A stretch of DNA of 38,283 nucleotides from Sphingomonadales bacterium (GTDB taxonomy: Bacteria > Pseudomonadota > Alphaproteobacteria > Sphingomonadales > Sphingomonadaceae), in assembly GCA_947470185.1 (NCBI GenBank), contig CANIRZ010000019.1, forward strand, positions 1 to 38,283, in the 5' to 3' direction. Every line of letters begins with the position of its first letter. Position 1 is the stretch's first letter. Shown piece by piece: positions 1 through 8,430 of this stretch. Below the pieces are notes generated by a model. It was not told the origin of the DNA, ran no database searches, and saw nothing but the letters and a program-made list of their open reading frames with translations. A program made the translations under genes and the position numbers.

Positions 1-413
1 ATATGAGCTTTGCAACGATCTTTATCGCGCAAGCCTATGGCATTGATCTGCCCATCGGGACGCAAATCCTAATCCTGCTTACGCTGATGATTTCATCGAA
101 GGGCGTTGCCGCTGTACCGCGCGCATCTTTGGTAGTCATCACGGGTACCTTGGCGATGTTTGACCTGCCGGTGGAGGGCGTTGCCCTTATCCTCGCCATC
201 GACCAGTTCCTTGATATGGGCCGGACCGCGACGAACGTTGTCGGCAACGCAGTAGCAACGTCAGTCATCACCAAATGGGAAGGCATGCTTGAGGTAGAGG
301 AGCCAGAATATCAGGCAACGCCGCATGCGCCATCCCACACCGCTGCTGGTGGCAAGGCGGGGTTAGAACTCGCTAGTAATAAGGTCACTAAAGCGCGAAA
401 GACGAAGCTTTAA
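1..413 (+). CDS. Dicarboxylate/amino acid:cation symporter, C-terminal part (5' end outside window)
   Basis: This is the last 137 or so residues of a secondary transporter of the DAACS family (DctA/GltP/GltT-like), which moves C4-dicarboxylates or acidic amino acids with protons or sodium across the inner membrane. Two family signatures are visible. The re-entrant loop motif SSKGVAAVPRAS is followed about 40 residues later by DQFLDMGRTATNVVGNAVA, the substrate- and cation-binding helix with its conserved Asp, Arg, Thr and Asn. The ATG at position 3 is internal, because the reading frame aligns with the middle of the family and is open to the window edge. The hydrophilic C-terminal tail (about 45 residues, Lys-rich at the end) is poorly conserved in the family. 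Substrate cannot be decided from this fragment. Its TAA interlocks with the stop codon of the gene on the other strand. Confidence 0.93.
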   Translation, partial: MSFATIFIAQAYGIDLPIGTQILILLTLMISSKGVAAVPRASLVVITGTLAMFDLPVEGVALILAIDQFLDMGRTATNVVGNAVATSVITKWEGMLEVEEPEYQATPHAPSHTAAGGKAGLELASNKVTKARKTKL

Positions 414-1147
414 GCCGGGTGTTTATGCCCAAGTAACGTGCCCTTGGCCCCCCGGCTGTCGAGTGTGAATTCCATGTTGCGATGTTCTTTGCGCCAGCGC
501 CGCGCAACGACGCGCTCACCGGGACGTGCCGCATCATCAAGCAACACCCGGCCGCCTGGACGCAAATGTGGGAATAGACTCGCTGCAGCGCCGCGTACAT
601 GCGGATGAAGCGCCCATGGCGGTCCGTCGATGATAAGAAGGTCAATTTCTGCTGGGACGTCGGACAGCTGGTACCAATGACCTGGCCATCCTGCTGGCGG
701 CGCGCCCAGCGGTGCATGACGAATTTCGACCGCCATGTTGTTATCGTGGATCCAGTCTTGCGTGGTTTTGGCAAACGCGGCGTGCTGATCATAACTGACA
801 AGCTTGCCACCGCCAAACAGCTGCAAAGCGCGCGCCGCAACAAAGGTGGACGCGCCGCAGCCAAGTTCGACAACCTGTTCCGGACGCATTTCCTCAATTG
901 CCAAAACGATGTGCCATAAAAAATGGGTGTCGGCTTTCCAGCTTCCCAAATTGGGCAGCGCATCAAGCGGCAGGTCGAGATAAGCAAGAAGCGCGGCTTT
1001 ATCTTTCTTGCGCCCGCCATCGAGGCTGCGCAACAACCAAGGCCACTGAATGGCACCATAAGCCATGACCATGAAACGATCCCCCAATGACAGGTTAAGA
1101 TCCAAATCATTGAGAGGCATATACGCCGTCGTTTCGCGAGTTGTCAT
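410..1147 (-). CDS. Class I SAM-dependent methyltransferase family protein
   Basis: The protein (245 aa from the ATG at 1147) has the Rossmann-type SAM-binding signature VVELGCGAST (motif I), an acidic strand end (LLIIDGPPW) corresponding to the post-I/motif II region, and a later LRPGGRVLLDD segment as in class I methyltransferases of the Methyltransf_24 type. The substrate cannot be told. The frame extends to a GTG at 1171, but the ATG at 1147 is preferred because a G-rich GGGGG Shine-Dalgarno lies a few bases upstream, while the GTG has none. It is convergent with the symporter gene and shares a four-base stop overlap (TTAA) with it. The 172-bp gap to the MFS gene is divergent and probably contains promoters for both. 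There is no signal peptide, so it is predicted cytoplasmic. Confidence 0.8.
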   Translation of the reverse strand: MTTRETTAYMPLNDLDLNLSLGDRFMVMAYGAIQWPWLLRSLDGGRKKDKAALLAYLDLPLDALPNLGSWKADTHFLWHIVLAIEEMRPEQVVELGCGASTFVAARALQLFGGGKLVSYDQHAAFAKTTQDWIHDNNMAVEIRHAPLGAPPAGWPGHWYQLSDVPAEIDLLIIDGPPWALHPHVRGAAASLFPHLRPGGRVLLDDAARPGERVVARRWRKEHRNMEFTLDSRGAKGTLLGHKHPA

Positions 1148-1268
1148 TCTGCCCCCAGAGCCGTCCCGCACGCAACAGTCAATGACAGACTTGTGGGACT
1201 AACTGATTATCTAAACCTTCCTATAGTCACACCCGATTATAATGACCGTTTCATGAACCCTCCAAGCC

Positions 1269-1299
1269 TTTGACAATGTCAAAATTTATTCCATAACGA
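1269..1299 (+). promoter_or_regulatory. Promoter of the MFS gene with a perfect 15-bp palindrome over the -35 box
   Basis: A consensus -35 TTGACA (1270-1275) is followed after 16 bp by CATAAC (1292-1297, four of six matches to TATAAT). The -35 lies inside the perfect dyad TTTGACA-A-TGTCAAA (1269-1283). A start site near 1304 would leave a very short leader containing the GGAGGAG ribosome site at 1304-1310. A palindrome of this size centred on the -35 is typical of a TetR-like or similar dimeric repressor operator. No regulator gene lies next to it, so the regulator is unknown. Confidence 0.5.
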
Positions 1300-1319
1300 A
1301 GACGGAGGAGAAGGCAGTC

Positions 1320-2621
1320 ATGAACGAAGGTCAAATGGCACGCCCTGCAACGCATCAGGTTACAAATCCTAGACTGCTGCTGTGGGTATTGATGATCGTT
1401 TATGTTCTAAACTTTCTCGATCGGCAGATCGTAAACATACTCGCTGAACCCATCAGTCGCGATCTTGGCCTTTCGGACACCCAAATCGGTCTGCTGACTG
1501 GCCTTGCTTTCGCACTTTTTTACACGCTTCTGGGCATTCCGATTGCGCGCTATGCCGATAATAGCGGAACCAACCGCGTAGGCCTCATATCAATATCTCT
1601 GGCAGTTTGGTCCGCAATGACCGCGTTTTGCGGATTAGCGCAGAATTTTGCACAGCTTGCGCTCACCAGAGTGGGCGTTGGTGTTGGTGAGGCGGGATGC
1701 ACGCCTGCAGCGCATTCGCTTATCACCGACAGCGTGCCTCCCGAAAAAAGATCGTCCGCCATCGCCTTTTATGGACTGGGCATACCCATTGGCAGCTTAT
1801 TGGGCCTCGTCATCGGCGGCGTATTGAACGATACCTATGGCTGGCGCGTGGCATTCATGGTGGTCGCCATTCCAGGTTTGATATTGGCCGCTTTTCTGCC
1901 CTTAATATTGCGGGAGCCCCGCAAGGCTGAGGCAGCAGCGCGCGCATTGTCAGGCGAAAAAGCCCGTGAAGTTCTCTCCACAAAAGAAGCGTTGAGGGAA
2001 GTTTTCAGCTCACGCGCCTTTATCATGTTGGCAGTCGCTGCATCATTCACGGCGTTTTTGTCCTATGGCAAAGGCGTTTGGGCGGTCATTTTGTTCATCC
2101 GTTCCCATGGCTTAAGCCCCGGTGAAACAGGGTTGCTGCTTGGGCTTGTTTTGGGTGTCGCTGGCATGATTGGTACATGGCTTGGCGGCATGATGGCCGA
2201 CAAATTTGGCAAGATGGACAAGCGCCATGTGCTGACTACCCCCGCTATAGGTATGTTCATCGCCGCGCCGATCCTGTTCCTTGGCTATTTTGCAACCGAC
2301 TGGCGCGTGGCGATTATGTTGTTGGTCGTGCCAACGGCGTTGAATGCAGCCTATTACGGCCCGACCTACGCCTGTGTTCAGGGGTTGGTAAAACCAGAGG
2401 CCCGCGCGATCGCCGCAGCCGTAATGCTGTTCGCCCAAAACCTAATTGGCCTTGGCCTTGGGCCATTGTTGTTTGGCATCATGTCGGACGCCTTCAAGCC
2501 CTATGCCGGCGATGAAAGCGTCCGATGGGTGCTGTATGGCGCAGCATGGCTTGGGCTCATCCCCGCCTTTTTCTTCTGGCGGGCAAGCTTGCGGCTTAAG
2601 GCTGAACTAAAAAGCGGTTAG
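1320..2621 (+). CDS. MFS transporter, spinster-like family
   Basis: A 433-aa protein with about 12 predicted membrane helices. After a hydrophilic N-terminus of about 20 residues comes the first helix with the family motif [15 protein letters not shown], then the MFS motif A region ([15 protein letters not shown]) between helices 2 and 3, and [19 protein letters not shown] in helices 4-5, a pattern seen in spinster-like MFS carriers that are abundant in sphingomonads. The second half repeats the fold ([15 protein letters not shown]). The substrate is not predictable; lipids, aromatic acids and drugs have all been proposed for relatives. Start at 1320 is supported by GGAGGAG about 10 bases upstream; the Met at 1335 is an alternative. 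The stop TAG interlocks with the purA stop on the other strand (TTAG, 2618-2621). Confidence 0.9.
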   Translation: MNEGQMARPATHQVTNPRLLLWVLMIVYVLNFLDRQIVNILAEPISRDLGLSDTQIGLLTGLAFALFYTLLGIPIARYADNSGTNRVGLISISLAVWSAMTAFCGLAQNFAQLALTRVGVGVGEAGCTPAAHSLITDSVPPEKRSSAIAFYGLGIPIGSLLGLVIGGVLNDTYGWRVAFMVVAIPGLILAAFLPLILREPRKAEAAARALSGEKAREVLSTKEALREVFSSRAFIMLAVAASFTAFLSYGKGVWAVILFIRSHGLSPGETGLLLGLVLGVAGMIGTWLGGMMADKFGKMDKRHVLTTPAIGMFIAAPILFLGYFATDWRVAIMLLVVPTALNAAYYGPTYACVQGLVKPEARAIAAAVMLFAQNLIGLGLGPLLFGIMSDAFKPYAGDESVRWVLYGAAWLGLIPAFFFWRASLRLKAELKSG

Positions 2622-3907
2622 TCGGCGAAAGGATCGCGCACCAAGATGGTATCTTCGCGTTGCGGCGAGGTTGATACCAACGCCACAGGTGTCTCGATCA
2701 ATTCCTGCACACGCGAGATATATTTAATCGCTTGAGCAGGCAGGTCGGCCCAACTGCGCGCGCCGGCGGTCGTCTCCTGCCAACCGGGCATCTCTTCGTA
2801 AATGGGCTCCACGGCGGCTTGATCTGCGGCATGCGCTGGCAGATAGTCATAGACTTTGCCGTTCAGCCGGTAACCAGTGCAAATCTTAATCGTGTCAAAA
2901 CCATCAAGCACGTCCAGCTTGGTCAGCGCAATACCGGTCACACCGGACACAGCGCAGCTTTGGCGCACGATAACCGCATCAAACCAGCCACAGCGGCGCT
3001 TTCGGCCCGTAACGGTGCCAAATTCATGACCGCGTTCACCAAGCCGCTGGCCGGTTTCATCCTCAAGCTCGGTCGGGAATGGCCCTGACCCGACGCGCGT
3101 GGTGTAAGCCTTAACGATACCCAACACAAAGCCCGCAGCACTTGGCCCAAGGCCGGAGCCGGAGGCGGCCGTGCCGGAAACAGTATTGGACGAAGTCACG
3201 AACGGATAAGTGCCATGGTCAACGTCGAGCAAGACGCCTTGGGCGCCTTCGAACAATATCCGTGCCCCTGCCTTGCGCACTTTGTTCAACCGCCGCCATA
3301 CGGGCTCGGCATATTCCAGAACAAAGGGTGCGATTTCTTTTAAATCGGCAATCAGGCGGGCGCGATCTACGGGGGGTTCACCAAATCCGGCACGCAACGC
3401 ATCATGGTGCGCGCAAAGCCGGTCAAGCTGGGCATCCAAGGCATCAAGATGCGCAAGGTCGCACACACGAATCGCGCGGCGCCCCACCTTGTCTTCATAG
3501 GCAGGGCCAATACCGCGGCCAGTGGTGCCGATCTTGCCCGAACCTGCTGCAGTTTCACGCAACCCGTCAAGGTCACGGTGGATCGGCAAGATCAACGCGC
3601 AGTTGTCCGCAAGCGCGAAATTCTCGGTCGTTATCGAAACGCCCTGCCCGCGCAGCTTCGCCATTTCATCACGCAACGCCCATGGATCGAGGACGACCCC
3701 GTTGCCGATAATCGACAGCGTGCCGGTGACAATGCCTGACGGCAGCAACGATAATTTATAAACATTTTCGCCAACGACCAAAGTGTGACCGGCATTATGC
3801 CCGCCTTGAAAGCGGACAACGGCGTCAGCACGTTCTGCCAGCCAGTCTACGATCTTGCCTTTACCCTCGTCGCCCCATTGAGCGCCAATTACGGTTACAT
3901 TCGCCAT
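2618..3907 (-). CDS. purA: Adenylosuccinate synthetase
   Basis: PurA joins IMP and aspartate using GTP to give adenylosuccinate, the first committed step from IMP to AMP, in the cytoplasm. The 429-aa length is normal. Visible signatures are the N-terminal phosphate-binding loop [11 protein letters not shown] (residues 8-18, with catalytic Asp13), GHNAGHT (36-42, catalytic His41), [14 protein letters not shown] (about 127-140), [19 protein letters not shown] in the IMP site, and the GTP-binding [10 protein letters not shown] near the C-terminus. The start ATG is preceded by AGGGA about 8 bases upstream. hisZ lies 138 bp upstream on the same strand, an arrangement recurrent in alphaproteobacteria, so the two are probably cotranscribed; the gap contains a small inverted repeat. 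The gene appears intact. Confidence 0.98.
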   Translation of the reverse strand: MANVTVIGAQWGDEGKGKIVDWLAERADAVVRFQGGHNAGHTLVVGENVYKLSLLPSGIVTGTLSIIGNGVVLDPWALRDEMAKLRGQGVSITTENFALADNCALILPIHRDLDGLRETAAGSGKIGTTGRGIGPAYEDKVGRRAIRVCDLAHLDALDAQLDRLCAHHDALRAGFGEPPVDRARLIADLKEIAPFVLEYAEPVWRRLNKVRKAGARILFEGAQGVLLDVDHGTYPFVTSSNTVSGTAASGSGLGPSAAGFVLGIVKAYTTRVGSGPFPTELEDETGQRLGERGHEFGTVTGRKRRCGWFDAVIVRQSCAVSGVTGIALTKLDVLDGFDTIKICTGYRLNGKVYDYLPAHAADQAAVEPIYEEMPGWQETTAGARSWADLPAQAIKYISRVQELIETPVALVSTSPQREDTILVRDPFAD

Positions 3908-3952
3908 CAGATATTCCCTGTCAAAGCCAGATAGCTCTGGGGCCTTTTTCTG

Positions 3953-3972
3953 CGCAGGAGGTTTTTCCTGCG
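3953..3972. repeat. Short inverted repeat between hisZ and purA
   Basis: CGCAGGA (3953-3959) and TCCTGCG (3966-3972) form a 7-bp stem with a six-base loop in the 138-bp gap between hisZ and purA. Neither strand shows a run of T after the stem, so it is not a convincing intrinsic terminator. It could be a processing or attenuation hairpin in the hisZ-purA message. The rest of the gap shows nothing recognisable apart from the purA ribosome site. Confidence 0.45.
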
Positions 3973-4045
3973 AAGGGATTCGCCGTAGGATCCGTTATGA
4001 TTATGTGGCGCTTGCGTCCACCCCAAAGCTGCGTTGGAAGAAATT

Positions 4046-5158
4046 TCAGACGGGGATGGCTTGACCATTGGTCCATTTGTGGGTGCAGCCCAACAAAACG
4101 GCGTCGTCATTTTCATCCAATGCGGCGACAGTTATCCAACCGTCGCTGCGCAGCTTTGCACCACTGGAAGCATCTGTGCCAAGGGCCAAGAAAATCCGCT
4201 GGACAACGCCTTCGTCTGCCAGATCAATCAATGGGTCGGGATAGAGCGAGAAACCCGTTGCCGGTTCCGATGGTCCATCGGCACGATCAATATAATAAGT
4301 GCCGCCGCGACCAAGCGCCGCGCTGTACCCCTTGGCGAAAATCGTAAATCCAAACCAGCTTTGATATTCAAAGCCATGCCGTTCAGTGGGATCCAGCGTC
4401 ACATTCGCGCGGCCAGCCACCGTGCTTGCAATGGCTTCCAACGCATGGATACGCGATGCCAATGCGCCGCCTGCATCAATCGCGCGGAGTTTCTCCACTG
4501 CTTCTGCAAATGGGCCAGTAGCGGCGAGCAGTGGCAGATAGGCCTCAGCGCCAAGCGCGCTCAACCCGCCTGCATCCTTCATATCCAATTCCGACCGGAC
4601 AGCGTCAATTTTGTCAGCGGGCAAGGGCAGAGCCTTTTCCGCAAGCCGTTCCACCAAGTCGGGCAAGGTAAAATCAATGGTGATGTCTTTCACACCGGCC
4701 GCTTCAAGCGCATCAATGGCCACACCGACAATTTCGCAAGCCGCAGCAACGCTATCATTACCAACCAGCTCCGCACCCAATTGCGTGAGTTCACGTTCGG
4801 GACGCAGTTGCTTGGCCCGTAGACGCAGAACCTGCCCATGATAGGCCAAGCGCAGCGGTCGCGGTGCATCCTTCATCCGCGTCGTGGCGATACGTCCGAC
4901 TTGAACGGTAATGTCCCCACGCAGCGCCAGCGTGTGACCCGACACTGGATCGGTAAACCGCAGATGCTGATTACGGGCGGCGTCACCACTATGTTTGGCA
5001 AGCACCGATTCAAATTCCGCCATGGCAGGCGCGACACGGGCGTAGCCATTGCTCACCAACACATCGATCATCGCACGGGACACCCGCGCCGCAACCTCCG
5101 CTTGGGGAGGAAGTCGGTCGCGGAAGCCTTCGGGCAATAGGTTAGACGGAATATTCAT
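4046..5158 (-). CDS. hisZ: ATP phosphoribosyltransferase regulatory subunit
   Basis: HisZ is a histidyl-tRNA synthetase paralogue that binds the short form of HisG and makes the first enzyme of histidine synthesis active and histidine-sensitive. The 370-aa protein opens with LLPEGFRDRLPPQA, the HisRS-like class II motif 1 region, then has RFTDPVSGHTLALRGDIT (motif 2-like, about residues 67-84) and LTQLGAELVG. The C-terminal part is short, without the HisRS anticodon-binding domain. A complete HisRS would be longer and would keep the histidine-specific motifs, so HisZ is favoured. HisG is not in this window. The start ATG at 5158 has only a weak ribosome site. The gene follows serA by 41 bp and precedes purA, suggesting readthrough along serC-serA-hisZ-purA. 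Confidence 0.9.
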   Translation of the reverse strand: MNIPSNLLPEGFRDRLPPQAEVAARVSRAMIDVLVSNGYARVAPAMAEFESVLAKHSGDAARNQHLRFTDPVSGHTLALRGDITVQVGRIATTRMKDAPRPLRLAYHGQVLRLRAKQLRPERELTQLGAELVGNDSVAAACEIVGVAIDALEAAGVKDITIDFTLPDLVERLAEKALPLPADKIDAVRSELDMKDAGGLSALGAEAYLPLLAATGPFAEAVEKLRAIDAGGALASRIHALEAIASTVAGRANVTLDPTERHGFEYQSWFGFTIFAKGYSAALGRGGTYYIDRADGPSEPATGFSLYPDPLIDLADEGVVQRIFLALGTDASSGAKLRSDGWITVAALDENDDAVLLGCTHKWTNGQAIPV

Positions 5159-5170
5159 GAGCGTTCTTTA

Positions 5171-5199
5171 CGCGAAAAGTTCTCGCGGGGAAGCCCCGC
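5171..5199 (-). other. Two overlapping, partly exclusive hairpins between serA and hisZ
   Basis: Immediately after the serA stop, read on the minus strand, GCGGGG-CTT-CCCCGC (5199-5185) can fold. Its last bases also form the 5' arm of CGCGA-GAACTTT-TCGCG (5187-5171). The two stems share 5185-5187 and cannot both form completely. No T-run follows, so this is not a clear terminator. It may damp or time expression of hisZ-purA relative to serA. Function is inference only. Confidence 0.4.
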
Positions 5200-6783
5200 T
5201 TAAAACTTAAGCGCCTTTACGGTTTTCACACCAGGAAGCGACCCAAGCTGCTTCAGGACAGCTTCGGGGATCGCCGCGTCCATCGTGAGCAAAAGAACTG
5301 CTTCACCACCGGCGCTGCGACGGCCAAGATGGAACGTGCCGATGTTCAATCCAGCCTCACCCAAGGTCGTTCCAACACGGCCGATGAAACCGGGCGCATC
5401 TTCGTTCACGATATACAGCATGTTGCCTTCAAGCTCGGCTTCAAGGCTGATGCCGAAAATCTCGACCAGACGGGCTTCGCTGTTGGCGAACAAAGTGCCA
5501 GCAACCGAGCGCGGGCCTTGGGCGGTGTTGACGGTAACGCGCACCAATGTGTGATAAGCGCCGGCCTTGTCATGGCGCACTTCGCGAATGTCAAAGCCAC
5601 GCTCTTTTGCCAAAAATGGCGCGTTGACCATGTTCACAGCGTCCGAAAAACGACGCATAAAGCCGGATAATACGGCCGCCGTTATCGGTTTTATGTTGAG
5701 CTCTGCAGCAGCGCCCTCGACCTCAATCGCGATGTTATCGAGATTGTCATGCGCCAATTGGCCGACCAACGAACCAAGCTTTTGCGCTAGGGTCATATAA
5801 GGCCGCAACTTCGGCGCTTCTTCGGCCGACAGGCTTGGCATGTTCAACGCATTGGTGACGCCGCCATTGACCAGATAATCCGCCATTTGTTCAGCCACCT
5901 GAAGCGCCACATTGACCTGTGCTTCATTTGTCGACGCGCCAAGATGCGGCGTGCAGATGAAGTTAGGGGTACCAAATAAAGGTGATTCCTTGGCTGGTTC
6001 CGTCGCAAAAACGTCCAATGCTGCGCCGCCAACTTGGCCGCTGTCCAACGCCTCTTTCAGCGCAACTTCGTCAACCAAGCCGCCACGCGCGCAGTTAATG
6101 ATGCGTACGCCCTTTTTGGTTTTCGCAAGATTTTCTTTCGACAATATGTTGCGGGTTTGGTCGGTCAGCGGCGTGTGCAGGGTGATGAAATCCGCCTTGG
6201 CGAGCAAGGTATCAAGGTCAGCTTTCTCAATGCCCATTTCAATCGCGCGATCAGCGGTCAGGAAAGGATCAAAGGCAACAACCTTCATCCGCAAACCAAG
6301 CGCGCGACTGGCGACGATGGAACCAATGTTTCCAGCGCCAATCAGGCCAAGCGTCTTGCCCGTGACCTCAATGCCCATGAAACCGTTTTTCGGCCAGAGC
6401 CCTGCTTGGGTCTGCGCATTGGCCTCAGGCAACTGACGCGCGAGAGCGAACATCAAGGCGATGGCATGTTCTGCCGTGGTAATCGAGTTACCGAAGGGGG
6501 TGTTCATAACGACAACACCCTTGGCCGACGCATTGGGGATGTCGACATTGTCGACGCCAATGCCCGCACGGCCAATGACCTTGAGGTTCGTTGCGGCGTC
6601 CAAGATCTGCTTTGTAACCTTGGTCGACGAACGGATAGCTATACCGTCATAATCACCAATGATTGCCGCAAGTTCATCCGGTGTCTTGTCGGTGATAACG
6701 TCAACGTCACAGCCGCGTTCAGCAAAAATCTTTGCGGCGTTAGGGTCCATTTGGTCGGAGATAAGTACGCGTGGCTTAGTCAT
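5200..6783 (-). CDS. serA: D-3-phosphoglycerate dehydrogenase
   Basis: SerA oxidises 3-phosphoglycerate to 3-phosphohydroxypyruvate with NAD, opening the phosphorylated serine pathway. At 527 aa it is the long form (type 1): a substrate/NAD dehydrogenase core, an intervening ASB-type domain (about residues 310-450) and a C-terminal ACT domain (about 455-527) expected to bind serine. In the core, GLIGAGNIG (146-154) is the NAD-binding loop, and Arg233 in CARGG, Glu262 and His280 in TPHLGAS are the catalytic residues. It lies 102 bp downstream of serC on the same strand, so the first two serine enzymes are likely one unit governed by the serC leader. The spacer carries a pair of related palindromes. 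No frameshift or missing residue is seen. Confidence 0.97.
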   Translation of the reverse strand: MTKPRVLISDQMDPNAAKIFAERGCDVDVITDKTPDELAAIIGDYDGIAIRSSTKVTKQILDAATNLKVIGRAGIGVDNVDIPNASAKGVVVMNTPFGNSITTAEHAIALMFALARQLPEANAQTQAGLWPKNGFMGIEVTGKTLGLIGAGNIGSIVASRALGLRMKVVAFDPFLTADRAIEMGIEKADLDTLLAKADFITLHTPLTDQTRNILSKENLAKTKKGVRIINCARGGLVDEVALKEALDSGQVGGAALDVFATEPAKESPLFGTPNFICTPHLGASTNEAQVNVALQVAEQMADYLVNGGVTNALNMPSLSAEEAPKLRPYMTLAQKLGSLVGQLAHDNLDNIAIEVEGAAAELNIKPITAAVLSGFMRRFSDAVNMVNAPFLAKERGFDIREVRHDKAGAYHTLVRVTVNTAQGPRSVAGTLFANSEARLVEIFGISLEAELEGNMLYIVNEDAPGFIGRVGTTLGEAGLNIGTFHLGRRSAGGEAVLLLTMDAAIPEAVLKQLGSLPGVKTVKALKF

Positions 6784-6810
6784 GTTAGATTCCGTTTCAA
6801 AAATCGTTAG

Positions 6811-6873
6811 GCTGAACTGGTTTCAGCATCTTAATTGCAATAGGGTAGAAAGGTCCTGAAACAGGTTCAGGAC
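6811..6873. repeat. Pair of related palindromes in opposite orientation between serC and serA
   Basis: GCTGAA-CTGGT-TTCAGC (6811-6827) and GTCCTGAA-ACAGG-TTCAGGAC (6853-6873) are each inverted repeats with five-base loops. The core of the first on the plus strand, CTGAACTGGTTTCAG, and that of the second on the minus strand, CTGAACCTGTTTCAG, agree at 13 of 15 positions, so these are two copies of one element in opposite orientation. They occupy most of the serC-serA spacer. This resembles the REP-like dispersed palindromes of sphingomonad genomes, though copy number cannot be counted here. They could slow or stabilise the message between the two genes. Confidence 0.6.
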
Positions 6874-6885
6874 GAGCTTTCAGGA

Positions 6886-8010
6886 TTAAGCGTTGGCCTG
6901 GGCGTATGCCCAATCGAGCCATGGCCCGAGCGCCTGGATATCGGCAGTATCAACGGTTGCGCCACACCAGATGCGCAGGCCCGGCGGGGCATCGCGATAT
7001 CCGGCGATGTCATAGGCCGCATGCTCTGCCTCAAGCAAAGAGGCCATTTTCTTAATCATCGCTTCATCCGCGCCCTTAACGGTTAAGCAAACCGATGTTT
7101 TCGAACGGATAGCAGGGTCAGCGGCGAGGAAACCCAGATAGTCGCTTGCCGCAACAATATCGCCGAGCGCCGCGGCGTTGGCATTGCTGCGCGCCATTAG
7201 GCCGTGCAAACCGCCGACAGTCTTTGCCCACTCAAGCGCGAAGATCACGTCTTCAACCGCGAGCATCGAGGGTGTGTTGATTGTCTCACCCTTGAAAATA
7301 CCTTCGGCAAGCGCACCCTTTGACATCAGGCGGAATACTTTGGGAAGCGGCCATGCTGGCGTGTAGGTCTCCAGCCGCTCGACGGCACGCGGCCCGAGAA
7401 TGAGCACGCCATGCGCGCCTTCGCCGCCCAATACCTTCTGCCAGCTGAATGTTGTCACATCGAGCTTATCCCAAGGCATGTCATAGGCAAAAACGGCTGA
7501 GGTCGCGTCGTTAAACGTGAGCCCCTCACGGTCATCAGCTATCCAGTCGCCATTGGGCACCCGCGCACCGGAGGTGGTGCCGTTCCACGTGAAGACCACA
7601 TCATTTGTGAAGTCGACCGCGCCAAGATCAGGAATTTCGCCATAGGGCGCGTTCATGACATTGGCGTTTAGCTTCAGCTGCTTGTTCACATCCGTGACCC
7701 AGCCTTCGCCAAAGCTTTCCCATGCCATCATCGTGACGGGGCGGGCGCCGAGCATGGTCCACATGGCCATTTCAATCGCGCCAGTGTCTGACCCAGGGAC
7801 GATGCCAATACGATGCGTATCGGGTACCTGAAGCACTTCGCGCATCAAGTCGATGGCGAGCTGTAGACGCGACTTGCCAATTTTCGCACGATGCGAACGG
7901 CCAAGCGATTCGGTTTGAAGTTTTTCAGGGCTCCAGCCTGGCGGCTTCGCGCAGGGACCGGAGGAAAAGAACGGACGCGCCGGTTTAACGGCGGGGGGTA
8001 CTATAGTCAT
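6886..8010 (-). CDS. serC: Phosphoserine aminotransferase
   Basis: SerC converts 3-phosphohydroxypyruvate and glutamate to phosphoserine, the second step of serine synthesis, using pyridoxal phosphate. The 374-aa protein begins [26 protein letters not shown]. Lys192 in [13 protein letters not shown] is the expected PLP Schiff-base lysine, and [10 protein letters not shown] is the conserved PLP-phosphate region. The sequence is of the alphaproteobacterial/Methanosarcina type rather than the E. coli type. The frame extends upstream to 8094, but the ATG at 8010 is chosen because AAGGAG sits at the proper distance and the extension is accounted for by the structured leader RNA. It is followed by serA. 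Regulation is probably at translation through that leader, whose last stem covers the ribosome site. Confidence 0.96.
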   Translation of the reverse strand: MTIVPPAVKPARPFFSSGPCAKPPGWSPEKLQTESLGRSHRAKIGKSRLQLAIDLMREVLQVPDTHRIGIVPGSDTGAIEMAMWTMLGARPVTMMAWESFGEGWVTDVNKQLKLNANVMNAPYGEIPDLGAVDFTNDVVFTWNGTTSGARVPNGDWIADDREGLTFNDATSAVFAYDMPWDKLDVTTFSWQKVLGGEGAHGVLILGPRAVERLETYTPAWPLPKVFRLMSKGALAEGIFKGETINTPSMLAVEDVIFALEWAKTVGGLHGLMARSNANAAALGDIVAASDYLGFLAADPAIRSKTSVCLTVKGADEAMIKKMASLLEAEHAAYDIAGYRDAPPGLRIWCGATVDTADIQALGPWLDWAYAQANA

Positions 8011-8060
8011 GTAAGCGTCTCCTTGCAGAGAGCAGCGCGGCGTTGGGACCGCGTGGCCCG
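8011..8060 (-). ncRNA. serC leader (structured 5' UTR of serC)
   Basis: Read on the minus strand, CGCGG-TCCCAACG-CCGCG (8053-8036) forms a first stem. TCTC-TGCAAG-GAGA (8031-8018), extended by GC/GC across a bulged C, forms a second. The second stem holds the AAGGAG ribosome site (8024-8019), eight bases before the serC ATG. This matches my memory of the Rfam serC motif, an alphaproteobacterial leader whose final stem overlaps the serC ribosome site. The ligand or sensor of that motif is not known to me. Assignment rests on recalled architecture, not a covariance-model search. Confidence 0.72.
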
Positions 8061-8066
8061 AAGCCG

Positions 8067-8094
8067 GGTTTAGGCGCGGCCCCGGCTTTGTCAA
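8067..8094 (-). promoter_or_regulatory. Promoter of serC-serA
   Basis: On the minus strand a perfect -35 TTGACA (8094-8089) is followed after 16 bp by TAAACC (8072-8067), a weak -10. Initiation about 7 bases further on, near 8060, would start the transcript exactly at the beginning of the serC leader. The GC-rich spacer and weak -10 suggest regulated or growth-dependent use. Confidence 0.5.
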
Positions 8095-8113
8095 CGACTA
8101 TCGTAAACTCTTG

Positions 8114-8428
8114 TCAGTAACCCTTCTTGCGAAACAAAACCTCGCCGCGACGAGCAACATATAATTTCTCGAGGGTTACCGGATGGAAATAGGCCTCAAC
8201 GCGATCGCCTTCGGGGGTGGTGCCATAAACTTCATAGCAGCCGCCATCGACCTTCGATTTGCGGACCGTCCAGCCTTCCTTGGTAAGTTTTTCGGTAAGT
8301 GCCTTCTCGCTTTTCCAGCCGGAAACGGGGCCTGCCTTGCAGGTAATAACGCCGGTAGCGGATGCCGGTACAGAGGCAAAAGCGATTGCGGCAACAGCGG
8401 CGAGTGAGAGAGATGTCAATAAACGCAT
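8114..8428 (-). CDS. PepSY-domain periplasmic protein
   Basis: A 104-aa protein with a classical signal peptide (MRLLTSLSLAAVAAIAFASVPASA, cut probably after the second ASA-like Ala, residue 25 or so) and a single PepSY-like domain ending in the strand pattern CYEVYGTTPEGDRVEAYFHPVTLEKL, typical of the PepSY_2 family. Two Cys remain in the mature part (CKAG and GGCYEV) and could form a disulfide. Such proteins are periplasmic and small; their molecular role is not established. The ribosome site AAAAGGAG lies inside the last codons of the upstream MsrQ-like gene, and only two bases separate that stop from this ATG, so the two are translationally coupled and probably act together in electron transfer or metal reduction at the membrane (inference). 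Confidence 0.82.
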   Translation of the reverse strand: MRLLTSLSLAAVAAIAFASVPASATGVITCKAGPVSGWKSEKALTEKLTKEGWTVRKSKVDGGCYEVYGTTPEGDRVEAYFHPVTLEKLYVARRGEVLFRKKGY

Positions 8429-8430
8429 AT

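Noticed and set aside
388-1110. 240-codon minus-strand frame overlapping the methyltransferase
   Set aside because: Out of frame with the SAM-binding motif carried by the accepted gene; Trp/Cys/Arg-rich translation typical of a wrong frame.
3953-3972. Intrinsic terminator between hisZ and purA
   Set aside because: A stem exists but no T-run follows on the minus strand, the direction of transcription.
4034-4822. 262-codon plus-strand frame inside hisZ
   Set aside because: Antisense shadow of hisZ, with no family features.
6034-6810. 258-codon plus-strand frame inside serA
   Set aside because: Antisense to conserved dehydrogenase sequence; no domain.
8011-8094. N-terminal extension of serC to a start at 8094
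   Set aside because: The AAGGAG site and the family N-terminus support 8010; the upstream sequence is explained by the leader RNA and promoter.
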